Shown in pieces: positions 53,253 to 61,424 of a stretch of DNA of 64,000 bases (the stretch's first letter is position 1; every line of letters starts with the position of its first letter). Source of the stretch: Azotimanducus chitobiosivorans (GTDB lineage Bacteria > Pseudomonadota > Gammaproteobacteria > Pseudomonadales > Azotimanducaceae); assembly GCA_965200235.1 (NCBI GenBank), contig OZ241339.1, forward strand, positions 2,976,001 to 3,040,000. Direction: 5' to 3'. Below the pieces are notes generated by a model. The model was not told the DNA's origin, did not search any database, and worked only from the letters and a program-made list of their open reading frames with translations. A program made the position numbers and the translations under genes.

Positions 53253-55579
53253 TGAGCCCGACAAGGAACGCTTCAATTCCAACGAAGAATGTTCGCCACC
53301 ACGTTTGTGCTCGCCTGCTTTGGCTCTGCTTGGCTCTATCTCCACACGGGCACGCGACAGACCGGGCTTTTGAGGGCGTCATTGGACGAACAGAAGCAGA
53401 TTCAAGGCCGCACTGGCCAGATGAGCCAAAAGCCGGAAAAAATGCCCCGAACGTCCTGATCTGGCTGATGGATGATGTCGGCTTCGGCCATGCATCGAGC
53501 TTCGGCGGAATGATCGAGACCACCACAATGGACAAGCTGGCTGCAGACGGCTTGCGCTTTACCAATTTCCACTCGACACCTCTGTGCTCCCCCACCCGCG
53601 CTTCGTTGCTCACCGGCCGAAACCCGCACAACGCCGGCGTCGGCGCCCATGCGGGCACAGCTTCCGGCTACCCTGGATATAACGCCCGCATTCCAAAGTC
53701 AGTCGGCAGCATCGGGCAGATATTGAATGATCAGGGCTATGCCACCTATGCGGTCGGCAAATGGGACCAGCTTCCGATGGAGCACGCTTCGATTGCCGGC
53801 CCGTTCGATTACTGGCCGAGTGGACAAGGTTTCGATCACTTCTATGGATTCCTGCATTTCGACGCCAATCACTTTGACCCCACCCTCTGGGACAATCACT
53901 CCCCGGTCCTTCAGCCAGCCGAACGTGCAGAGGACTACCATCTGACCACCGATCTCGCCGACCGAGCCATCGACTACATCAATCAGCTCAATGCGGTTGA
54001 TCCCCACAAACCATTTCTTTTGTACTGGTCAACCGGTGCGGTGCACGCGCCGCATCATGCACCGCAATCGTATATTGACAAGTACACGGGCCGATTTGAT
54101 CGGGGCTGGCATTGGGCGCGCGAGACAATCCTGCACAATCAGATAGCGGCTGGCATTGTTCCGGCTGATGCTGAGCTTCCTGACTGGCCGACAAGCGTTC
54201 CCATCTGGGATGATCTCAGCGACGACCAACAGCGCATGGCGGCACGCCAAATGGAAACCTTCGCTGGCATGCTCGACCATGCCGACGATCAGTTTGGTCG
54301 CATCCTTTCCGCCTTGGAAGCAATCGGGGAACTCGAAAACACGATCGTTCTGGTGATCTCGGACAACGGCGCGAGTGCCGAGGGCGGCCTTGCGGGCACC
54401 TATAACGAAGCCACTTTGGGCGGGGCGACCTGGGCGGAGAATCTAAAATTCTTCGAGCAATGGGGCGGCCCGAACACCTATCCTCACTATGCTGTCGGGT
54501 GGGCGGCTGCCGGCAATACGCCATTCAAGTATTACAAGCAAAGCGCCTTCGAAGGTGGCCATCGCGTGCCGATGATCATCTCTTGGAAACGACGGATACG
54601 AAGTACAGGCGGACTGCGGCCACAGTTCCACCACGTCAGCGACATTGTGCCCACTGTGCTCGACCTCGCCGCCATACGCTCTCCGGCAATGATCAATGGC
54701 GTCGAACAAAAGCCAATGGACGGCATCAGTTTCCGCTACGCCTTGGAAGATGCGACGGCCTCCACCAAGAAAGACGCTCAGTATTTTGAACTTTGGGGCA
54801 ATCGCGGCATCTGGGCGGATGGATGGAAAGCCAATATTCATCTTCGCCCCACACCTTGGAACCCCTATGCGCGCCCGCAAGTAGACAGTGCCGAATGGGC
54901 GCTCTATCACGTCGATACGGATTTCAATGAGCGCATCAATTTGGCGGCCAGCCACCAAGAAAAACTCGAGGAAATGAAGGCGCTATTCCAGCGGGAAGCG
55001 CATCGCAACCAAGTCTACCCGCTCATGCCCGACAGCTTCGCTGCACTCGCGAAAAAACACAGAGAGTGGCTGCAAAGTAGAGACTATCGCTTTGTCTATG
55101 GCGCAGATGCGGTACGCATTCCCCTATCGCTTGCGCCGCCTCTCTATAGCGCTTCCTTTGAAGCCGTTGCGGAATTGGAATTGACAGCTTCAGATCAGAG
55201 CGCTGTGCCGTTTTCATACGGCGGTGACGATGGCGGCTTCGCCTTGTATCTCAAGGACAGCGTGCCAGTGTTCATGTACAACGAGCGCGGCTTGACACGG
55301 CATGTCTTGCGCGCGGCCGGGAAGCTACGGGAGGGTCCAATCGCCGTCAGCCTCAAGGTCAACCGCGATCACCAACGGGCCGACATCCGCCTTCAGGTTG
55401 ACGGTGAAACCCTTGCCGAGGGAACGTTCGATTCGATCGCTCCGGGGGCCGTGCATGAAACCTTCGATGTCGGGGCAGATTACGGCAGCCCCGTGAGCGA
55501 GGAATACTTGCCGCGCACACCCGCAGCCGAAGGGCTAATCAAACGGCTTACCGTCAACATATCGCCTCCCGCGTCTTAA
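53252..55579 (+). CDS. Exported arylsulfatase
   Basis: A 775-aa sulfatase. After an N-terminal hydrophobic segment (LLWLCLALSPHGHA) that looks like a signal peptide comes NVLIWLMDDVGFGH with the metal-binding Asp pair, and LCSPTRASLLTGR, the formylglycine signature (C-x-P-x-R). VISDNGASAEGG carries a further metal-binding Asp-Asn. The last 150 residues look like a beta-rich accessory domain. The start overlaps the ligase stop by one base (TGATG). Probably periplasmic and desulfates the incoming substrate; an anaerobic sulfatase-maturating enzyme or FGE must be encoded elsewhere. Confidence 0.92.
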   Translation: MSPTRNASIPTKNVRHHVCARLLWLCLALSPHGHATDRAFEGVIGRTEADSRPHWPDEPKAGKNAPNVLIWLMDDVGFGHASSFGGMIETTTMDKLAADGLRFTNFHSTPLCSPTRASLLTGRNPHNAGVGAHAGTASGYPGYNARIPKSVGSIGQILNDQGYATYAVGKWDQLPMEHASIAGPFDYWPSGQGFDHFYGFLHFDANHFDPTLWDNHSPVLQPAERAEDYHLTTDLADRAIDYINQLNAVDPHKPFLLYWSTGAVHAPHHAPQSYIDKYTGRFDRGWHWARETILHNQIAAGIVPADAELPDWPTSVPIWDDLSDDQQRMAARQMETFAGMLDHADDQFGRILSALEAIGELENTIVLVISDNGASAEGGLAGTYNEATLGGATWAENLKFFEQWGGPNTYPHYAVGWAAAGNTPFKYYKQSAFEGGHRVPMIISWKRRIRSTGGLRPQFHHVSDIVPTVLDLAAIRSPAMINGVEQKPMDGISFRYALEDATASTKKDAQYFELWGNRGIWADGWKANIHLRPTPWNPYARPQVDSAEWALYHVDTDFNERINLAASHQEKLEEMKALFQREAHRNQVYPLMPDSFAALAKKHREWLQSRDYRFVYGADAVRIPLSLAPPLYSASFEAVAELELTASDQSAVPFSYGGDDGGFALYLKDSVPVFMYNERGLTRHVLRAAGKLREGPIAVSLKVNRDHQRADIRLQVDGETLAEGTFDSIAPGAVHETFDVGADYGSPVSEEYLPRTPAAEGLIKRLTVNISPPAS

Positions 55580-55649
55580 GTGCGGTGCAAGGTGACAATA
55601 GGTTAGGATGAGGGCATTCACAACGGGTGTGGCAGAGAAGAGTTCAACC

Positions 55650-55859
55650 ATGGCGAAACTGATCATCAAGACCGAAACCAGTCGCTGCATGGGCCATGCG
55701 ATGTGCGCCAACGCGGCGAGCGATATTTTCGAGCTAGACGACAACGGCTACAACATGACGGAAATTCGAGAGATCGAAACCGATGACGTTGACTATGTGC
55801 GCCGCGCAGTTGCGTCCTGCCCGGAAGTCATTATCACCCTAAAAGAGGCAGACTCATAA
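55650..55859 (+). CDS. Small [3Fe-4S]-type ferredoxin with CxxHxxC site
   Basis: A 69-aa ferredoxin. The cluster region is CMGHAMCANAA, with a later ASCPEV. In 4Fe-4S forms the middle residue is cysteine; a histidine here (CxxHxxC) is a variant seen in P450-partner ferredoxins of actinobacteria and other P450-rich bacteria. It likely donates electrons to the P450 at 43537-44733. ATG chosen at MAKLII; upstream in-frame codons look non-coding. It overlaps the next gene in the ATAA tetranucleotide. Confidence 0.9.
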   Translation: MAKLIIKTETSRCMGHAMCANAASDIFELDDNGYNMTEIREIETDDVDYVRRAVASCPEVIITLKEADS

Positions 55860-56791
55860 GCTCAACGGAGTTACCGCCGGCACCGGAGTGGTTTGATCAG
55901 GCAGCCAAAGAGGCGGCAAAAAGCCACTTCATCGATGTAGAAGACTGCCCCATACACTATATAAGCTGGGGGAAACGCACAAATCCGGGCGTTCTTTTCA
56001 TCGCTGGCATCGGCGGGCATGCCCACTGGTTCAGTCATATCATCCCGCTGCTGGCCGATCAGTATCATGTGATCGCCATGGATGTTGGCGGGAGCGGCGA
56101 TTCGGGCTGGCGCGCCAGCTATTCGCGCGAGCAAATTGTCCGGGAGATCCTGTCCGTGTGTACCAGTGCCGGCCTGTTTGAGGCCGCCAGACCACCGGTG
56201 CTCGTGGGACATAGTCTGGGGGGCCAATACTGCGTGGAGGCCGCCATCGCCTGGGGCGAGAAACTCCTTGGTGTGATCGGCGTGGACTGCCTGCGCCAGG
56301 AACTGCTGGACAAGGACCCGGCAAGGCGTCTGTTCAACGCCGATGCACCGAAGCGCATCCGCACGCGGAAAACCTTTCCGCATGAAGCCGACCTGATTTC
56401 ACGGTTCCGACTGTACCCGGACCCGGGCCCGATACATCAGCCTCATGTGATCGCGCACATTGCCACTCATTCCGGCCGCAAGGAGGCTGACGGCTGGACT
56501 TGGAAGGCGGATCCAAATCTCGTTCTGACCAGTGGCCACGGCCTGCATCTAAAAGATAGGTTGCGAGAACTAGCGTGTCGCTCCGCCGCGGTCTACGGCG
56601 AACACAGTTTCATGGTGAGCGACTACACGCTCTCCCTGCTGCGGGAATCGAGCGACGGAAGAACGTCCGGCGTCATCATCCCCGGCTCAACACATTATCC
56701 GATGCTCGATAATCCGGTCGCGTTCCTGACAGCCGTTCGCGCCATTATCGCCGGATGGGAATCTGATAGCGCACTCACAGCCCGAACATAG
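55856..56791 (+). CDS. Alpha/beta hydrolase with apparent ATA start
   Basis: A 311-aa hydrolase. The frame reads SSTELPPAPEWFDQAA, then HYISWGK and LFIAGIGGHAHWF (oxyanion loop), DVGGSGDSG, and nucleophile elbow VGHSLGGQY; the final His is probably in GSTHYPM. No ATG, GTG or TTG exists upstream of the oxyanion loop in frame. The codon where a start is expected is ATA in ATAAGC, overlapping the ferredoxin stop TAA. The first usable GTG (56069) would delete the oxyanion region. Either ATA is used, or the gene was recently damaged by a G-to-A change. Confidence 0.8.
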   Translation: MSSTELPPAPEWFDQAAKEAAKSHFIDVEDCPIHYISWGKRTNPGVLFIAGIGGHAHWFSHIIPLLADQYHVIAMDVGGSGDSGWRASYSREQIVREILSVCTSAGLFEAARPPVLVGHSLGGQYCVEAAIAWGEKLLGVIGVDCLRQELLDKDPARRLFNADAPKRIRTRKTFPHEADLISRFRLYPDPGPIHQPHVIAHIATHSGRKEADGWTWKADPNLVLTSGHGLHLKDRLRELACRSAAVYGEHSFMVSDYTLSLLRESSDGRTSGVIIPGSTHYPMLDNPVAFLTAVRAIIAGWESDSALTART

Positions 56792-57596
56792 CCGCGCCGC
56801 GTGAATCGCGCTCATCTTCGGCCGTTTCTCGGATGTATTGCACGACCCGCTGTTCTTGGTCAACGGGTGCGATATAGCCAACTCGCGGGCTATCGCTGGT
56901 AATGATCTCGTGTACGACTTCAGACACACACACTGGGTCAGCCCCTTCTGCCTGGGTTTTTGCCATTGCCTTCAGGAAATTTGCGTAGACGTCCTGCCAC
57001 TCCCCTGTCCACGCGAGTTCCTCTTTCGTCTGGTTGACGATATTGTCGAATATCTCGCTCTTTACCGAACCGGGTCTTATCAGTGAAACTTCCACGCCGA
57101 ACTTCTTGACTTCCTGCTTCAGGGTTCTCGACCAGCTTTCGAGCGCAAACTTGGCCGACGAATAGGGGCTATTGAACGGCGTACAAAATAGCCCGCCCAT
57201 GGAGCTAATATTGATCACGCGGCCCCAAGCCTGCGCCTGCATATGGGGCAAACACTTCTGCGTGAGATCAACCAAGCCAAAGAAATTGACATCAAACAGG
57301 TAGCGCAAATCAGCCATTGGAACCAGCGCCGCCGGACCCATGACCTTGGTGGCCGCATTGTTGATGAGAATGTCGATCGCGCCGACATCACGGACGATAC
57401 ATTCCAATGCGGCGTCCACGGACTTCAGGTCTCCGACATCCATCGCGATGGTATAGATGCCCTGCTCTTTCAGCGGTTGCATCCTTTCAAGCCTGCGCGC
57501 CGCGGCGACGACGGAGAAGTCCTTGCGATTGAGATACTCGGCAATATCCCAACCGATACCGGCCGAAGCGCCGGTGACTAGAGCGATTTTTTTCAT
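56775..57596 (-). CDS. Short-chain dehydrogenase/reductase
   Basis: A 273-aa classical SDR: TGASAGIG cofactor loop at the N-terminus, INNAATKV, catalytic Ser in INISSMGG and YSSAKFALE (Y-x3-K). AARR after the second strand suggests NADP preference. It converges on the alpha/beta hydrolase gene with a 17-base overlap of the coding ends. Probably oxidises or reduces a hydroxyl/keto group in the same pathway. Confidence 0.92.
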   Translation of the reverse strand: MKKIALVTGASAGIGWDIAEYLNRKDFSVVAAARRLERMQPLKEQGIYTIAMDVGDLKSVDAALECIVRDVGAIDILINNAATKVMGPAALVPMADLRYLFDVNFFGLVDLTQKCLPHMQAQAWGRVINISSMGGLFCTPFNSPYSSAKFALESWSRTLKQEVKKFGVEVSLIRPGSVKSEIFDNIVNQTKEELAWTGEWQDVYANFLKAMAKTQAEGADPVCVSEVVHEIITSDSPRVGYIAPVDQEQRVVQYIRETAEDERDSRGAAMFGL

Positions 57597-57610
57597 TCGC
57601 GTATTCCTTC

Positions 57611-57774
57611 CTAGTGCTCCGTCAAACTAATAATGCCGGATCAGCGCATCCGCAAGTGTCCAGATGCAAGGCGCGGCCCGCAGGGAATATCAGGCATATT
57701 GCCAAGGGTCGAAACGCAGCAGATGGGCGCTTGCGGGTGCGCTGATCCGGCATTATTAGTTTGATGGAGTACTA
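57611..57774. repeat. CTAG-bounded palindromic repeat element D
   Basis: Ends are CTAGTGCTCCGTCAAACTAA and a near complement (TTAGTTTGATGGAGTACTA). The interior has one core copy (GCAAGGCGCGGCCCGCAGGG, then CATATTGCCAAGGG) between arms of GATGGGCGCTTGCGG type. It closely matches the right half of element B. It sits between the start of the SDR gene and the end of the amidohydrolase gene. Confidence 0.78.
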
Positions 57775-57778
57775 ACAT

Positions 57779-58621
57779 TCAATCCCAATCAAGAACAGTT
57801 TTGGCGGTCTTTCCCAAAATCCATTCCTTCTCGTCAGGTGTGAGCTCGGTGCTGTGCAGCAGATACAAAAGGAGCTCGGCCCAGGTATCGTTGGTGACAC
57901 TGCCACCGATGTCGCTCGCCCACATGATTCGCTCTGCACCATAGGCGCGAATCGCTCTGCGCAGGTGCGTCAAAATGCCTTCATACGGGTAGGTGAGCTC
58001 TCCGAAGAGCCTTTGCGCGTGACTCCACTGAAGGTACACATTTGGATATTCGGCCAGCTCCAGTATCTTGTCCAAGTGAGCGATATCGGGTTCACCGAAG
58101 GGAAACTCCTGCGTTGGCATTCCGGTCGCAAGCCCACAGTGATTGATAATGAACCGCTGCTTGGGAAACTTCCTCGCGTAGCGAGCCAGCAAATGCGCCT
58201 GCCCCATCACGAGCAAATTGAGTGGCTTGCCAGTCTCCTCAACAACAGCAAACACGTCCTCATACCCACCGTCCGCAAACACCTCCATCTCGTTTTCTCC
58301 GGGTAAGGCCACAAGCATTCGCAGGCAACGAAGATGGGGCGTGTCTTTTGCCATTCGTATAAGGCTGTTCACTTCAGGGTCCAAGCGATGAATGCGCAGC
58401 AGATAGGAGAAACGATCAGGATGCTGCGCGCAGGCAATCTCTGCAGTCGGCGCAGTTGCCCGAAACCCGCCGCCCGCGAGCGGATAGCCTGGCGGCAAGT
58501 TAATCCCTTGGCCCCAGTACTCATCAATCAAAGCCTTGTGAACCCCAACGCCGTCCATGGCCCCGATGACCTTATCTATCCCGCCTGGGCCAAAGTGTAT
58601 TTGCGTGTCGATGATTTCCAA
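57779..58621 (-). CDS. Amidohydrolase family (amidohydrolase 2) protein
   Basis: A 280-aa protein of the amidohydrolase-2 (PF04909) type: early IDTQIHFGPGG (in place of the usual D-x-H metal pair, here D-T-Q-I-H), FIINHCGLA near the centre and MWASDIGG near the end, typical of the metal-binding His/Asp ligands. Related enzymes are decarboxylases or lactonases. The end of the gene lies near repeat D; the TonB receptor gene to its right ends about 60 bases away and is read in the same direction, so the two could form an operon. Confidence 0.85.
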   Translation of the reverse strand: MEIIDTQIHFGPGGIDKVIGAMDGVGVHKALIDEYWGQGINLPPGYPLAGGGFRATAPTAEIACAQHPDRFSYLLRIHRLDPEVNSLIRMAKDTPHLRCLRMLVALPGENEMEVFADGGYEDVFAVVEETGKPLNLLVMGQAHLLARYARKFPKQRFIINHCGLATGMPTQEFPFGEPDIAHLDKILELAEYPNVYLQWSHAQRLFGELTYPYEGILTHLRRAIRAYGAERIMWASDIGGSVTNDTWAELLLYLLHSTELTPDEKEWILGKTAKTVLDWD

Positions 58622-58683
58622 TGATGCAATCGTCCATATGCCGCACGGGAAGCTCTGACAATCAGAGCTTGTCTATGCTGCGG

Positions 58684-61032
58684 CTAAAACTGATAGCCAA
58701 CGCGAAGGCCATAGGTTCTCGGCGGCAAGAGAATCGAGATGGCGCCAATCACGGTTTGACGGATATTTGACCGGATATCATCGTCCTCAAGATTACGAGC
58801 CCACAGTTGAACGAGCAATTTTTCGTCATTGCTGTGGTAGGTAACGCCTACATCGGTACGAGACCAAGAGCGCTGAAGATCGTATTCACGATTCACCAAG
58901 TCGTGGTAGACATCGTCCTCCCAATAGAAATCGAGCCGAGGCACCAGATCTCCCCAAGAAAACCGGAAAGTGTGTTCCACGCCTAGGCGAAAAGAGGAAT
59001 CGGGCGCTTTCCGCATTTTATTGCCACTCACGTCGACTTGACGTGATACGGCGCCGGTTAGGGATTCATCAACTATCATGCCCTTCTGGATTTCAGTCTC
59101 CAGCATCGCAAATGCCCCGTCCAGTCGAAGGTCGGGCGTCGCCTGCCAGATCCATTCGACTTCAGCACCGTACATTTCAACATCACTGACGTTAGCAATC
59201 AACTGTTCCAATGTTGCCGCAAGAAAGGAGCCGGGATTTTCGGGATCCGGTAGAGGGTTGCCGTCGTCATCAAGTTGCAGCGCTGCAACCAATCCGTCAT
59301 TCTGTAGGTCGGTGTAGTCATTGAAGAACAAACTGCCGTTGAGCTGCAGCGCACCGTCCAGCAATGTATTCTTGCTACCAACTTCGTAGGTAATCACCGT
59401 CTCTTCGTCGTAGCTAGCGACTGTTGTGCTACCTAAATTCACTCCGCCGGTCTTGTAGCCAGAGGAAATCGTCGCATAGAGCATGGATTCAGCACTGATG
59501 TCCCAGTCAACAGACAGCCGTCCGCTCCAGTTTTGGAAATCGACGGCTTTGTCATCAGGAGGGAGTGGTGGATCGGCCGTGCTCAGTGAAGAGCCATCGA
59601 TCTCATCTTCGCTATAGCGAGCGCCAACCGTGAGACGCAACGCATCGGTGAGTTCCAAGGTGCTCGTGCCAAAGAGCCCTAGAGACTCCTCATCAATAGA
59701 TCTGATGACGCTTGTGATGCCTGCATCTTCATACGCCTCCTGTTGATAATAGTAGAGGCCTGCTTGCCAATAGAAACGATCCCCTCCAGAGACTCGCAGC
59801 TCATAGGATTGCTCCTTGTCCTTCGAGTCAAAATTTGCGATCGTGGGGAAACCCCACTGGCCACCACCGCCCAGATACAAATCACGAGAATCGCGATAAC
59901 CCACCAGGAAGCTCAGCTCGATTTCTTCGAAATCGATTCTGAGGTCGGATAGATACGCATCGCTGCTGAGGTCGGTGTCAAATGCCCAAGCCTCCACGGG
60001 CGGATCCGCGGTTGCGAGGAAATTACGGGGGTCAATCGGTGCCGGTACTCCCGCGAAATTATTGAGACCAACGACGTTTACGGCGCTGATGGGGCTGAAC
60101 CGCACATCAGAAGCGATTCTGGCTTGGATATCTGCGGGCAACAGACCGTAGTAACTTGAAGGAGATAGGAAGGCCAATGTTCCTATTTCGGTCATACCCG
60201 CACCTGCCGCTATCGCCGCCGGCAACTTATCTTGGAATGGAACACTGTGATCGAGGTCGAGTAGAAGCCTCGGGCCGGGGCCTTCCTGACTGACCGTTTC
60301 CGCACCCAACAGCCAAGATACACGCTCGGTCGGTGTCCACAGCAAACGCGCCTTAAACGCCTTGTTGTCGCGATTGTCACTGTTTTCGGACGGAACTCCT
60401 AATCCGTCATGTTCATTGAATCCCTGACGATCTTCGTAGAGGCCGGAGATCCGAACCGCCAATTGTCCGTCCACAATTGGCACATTGACCGCGCCCTCGG
60501 TGCGGAACAAATCGTAGTCGCCTGCAACCATGTCCACCCGACCCTCCATCTCAGTCAAGTTTGGTCGCTTGCTAATGACGTTGATCGCCCCCGCCGTCGA
60601 GTTCCTGCCGTAAATGGTGCCCTGCGGCCCCTTGAGCACCTCCACGCGCTCCACGTCGAGAAACGCCAGCATGCCGGTCTGCGGTATGCCGGAATATATG
60701 CCATCTGCATGAAAAGCTGTGGAAGGAGGCACGAATTCACTATTCGTCACACCTCGAATAGCAATCTGGATGCCGTTCTTGTCGTTCGTGATCGTCACGT
60801 TGCTCGCCGCGGCGGATATATCACGCAAATCCGATACGCCCATGCGTCTCAAGTCAGCATTATTGATCGCCGTAACCGTGAACGGCACATCCTGAAGACT
60901 CTCCGTGCGTTTCTGAGCCGTGACGATCACTTCCTCGATCACTTGCCCAGCGTCCGCTGTCTCTTCCCCATGAGCCAAGCTACTCAGGAACACGGCACCA
61001 GCCAATGCGGCTGCGTACATTGTCTTATTCAT
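58684..61032 (-). CDS. TonB-dependent outer-membrane receptor
   Basis: A 782-aa receptor. A signal peptide (MNKTMYAAALAGAVFLSSLA) precedes EEVIVTAQKRTESLQDVPFT, the TonB-box-like segment and start of the plug. The plug has VLKGPQGTIYGRNSTAGAIN, and the barrel ends YGLRVGYQF with the C-terminal Phe required for outer-membrane insertion. The start ATG follows GGAGAGGG. Imports large or lipophilic substrates with energy from TonB. It shares an almost identical C-terminus with a partial gene at the right edge. It is divergent from the DUF3604 gene. Confidence 0.94.
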   Translation of the reverse strand: MNKTMYAAALAGAVFLSSLAHGEETADAGQVIEEVIVTAQKRTESLQDVPFTVTAINNADLRRMGVSDLRDISAAASNVTITNDKNGIQIAIRGVTNSEFVPPSTAFHADGIYSGIPQTGMLAFLDVERVEVLKGPQGTIYGRNSTAGAINVISKRPNLTEMEGRVDMVAGDYDLFRTEGAVNVPIVDGQLAVRISGLYEDRQGFNEHDGLGVPSENSDNRDNKAFKARLLWTPTERVSWLLGAETVSQEGPGPRLLLDLDHSVPFQDKLPAAIAAGAGMTEIGTLAFLSPSSYYGLLPADIQARIASDVRFSPISAVNVVGLNNFAGVPAPIDPRNFLATADPPVEAWAFDTDLSSDAYLSDLRIDFEEIELSFLVGYRDSRDLYLGGGGQWGFPTIANFDSKDKEQSYELRVSGGDRFYWQAGLYYYQQEAYEDAGITSVIRSIDEESLGLFGTSTLELTDALRLTVGARYSEDEIDGSSLSTADPPLPPDDKAVDFQNWSGRLSVDWDISAESMLYATISSGYKTGGVNLGSTTVASYDEETVITYEVGSKNTLLDGALQLNGSLFFNDYTDLQNDGLVAALQLDDDGNPLPDPENPGSFLAATLEQLIANVSDVEMYGAEVEWIWQATPDLRLDGAFAMLETEIQKGMIVDESLTGAVSRQVDVSGNKMRKAPDSSFRLGVEHTFRFSWGDLVPRLDFYWEDDVYHDLVNREYDLQRSWSRTDVGVTYHSNDEKLLVQLWARNLEDDDIRSNIRQTVIGAISILLPPRTYGLRVGYQF

Positions 61033-61424
61033 GAAACCCTCTCCTACGTCTGTGGTTGCCAGCGTAATGGCTGAACGATGAATCAGAATTCCGACACCCA
61101 AAATCTCGCTGTTTCTGATAACGGATTAAAGCATATCTATGCAGTATATCTAAATCAACCTTGTTGGAGTGAGGTCAGCAATTCCCGCTAAGAGAAGTTT
61201 GCCGCTGATCGGGGCTGAGTTCCGCCCTTGATCGGTTTCCGGGAATGGAGCAGGGAGGCGAGCCCCTCCGGCATCGCCGGACGTCCCTTCCGCCACGCTG
61301 CCCCGGCGCGCCGGGCGTCTTCCGAAAGTCTACGAAATCACTGGCCTCAATGGCCCAGCAGGAACTGCTGGTTGCCAGACGTGATAGGTTTCATATACTG
61401 TCCGCCGTGCATCGTGGCTTGGCT
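61033..61424. promoter_or_regulatory. Divergent promoter region between TonB receptor and DUF3604 gene
   Basis: No convincing gene lies here. The stretch must contain the promoters of both divergent genes. Some imperfect dyads are visible (CCTCCGGCATCGCCGGACG and CAGCAGGAACTGCTGG), which could bind a regulator or form RNA hairpins, but I cannot assign them. Confidence 0.4.
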
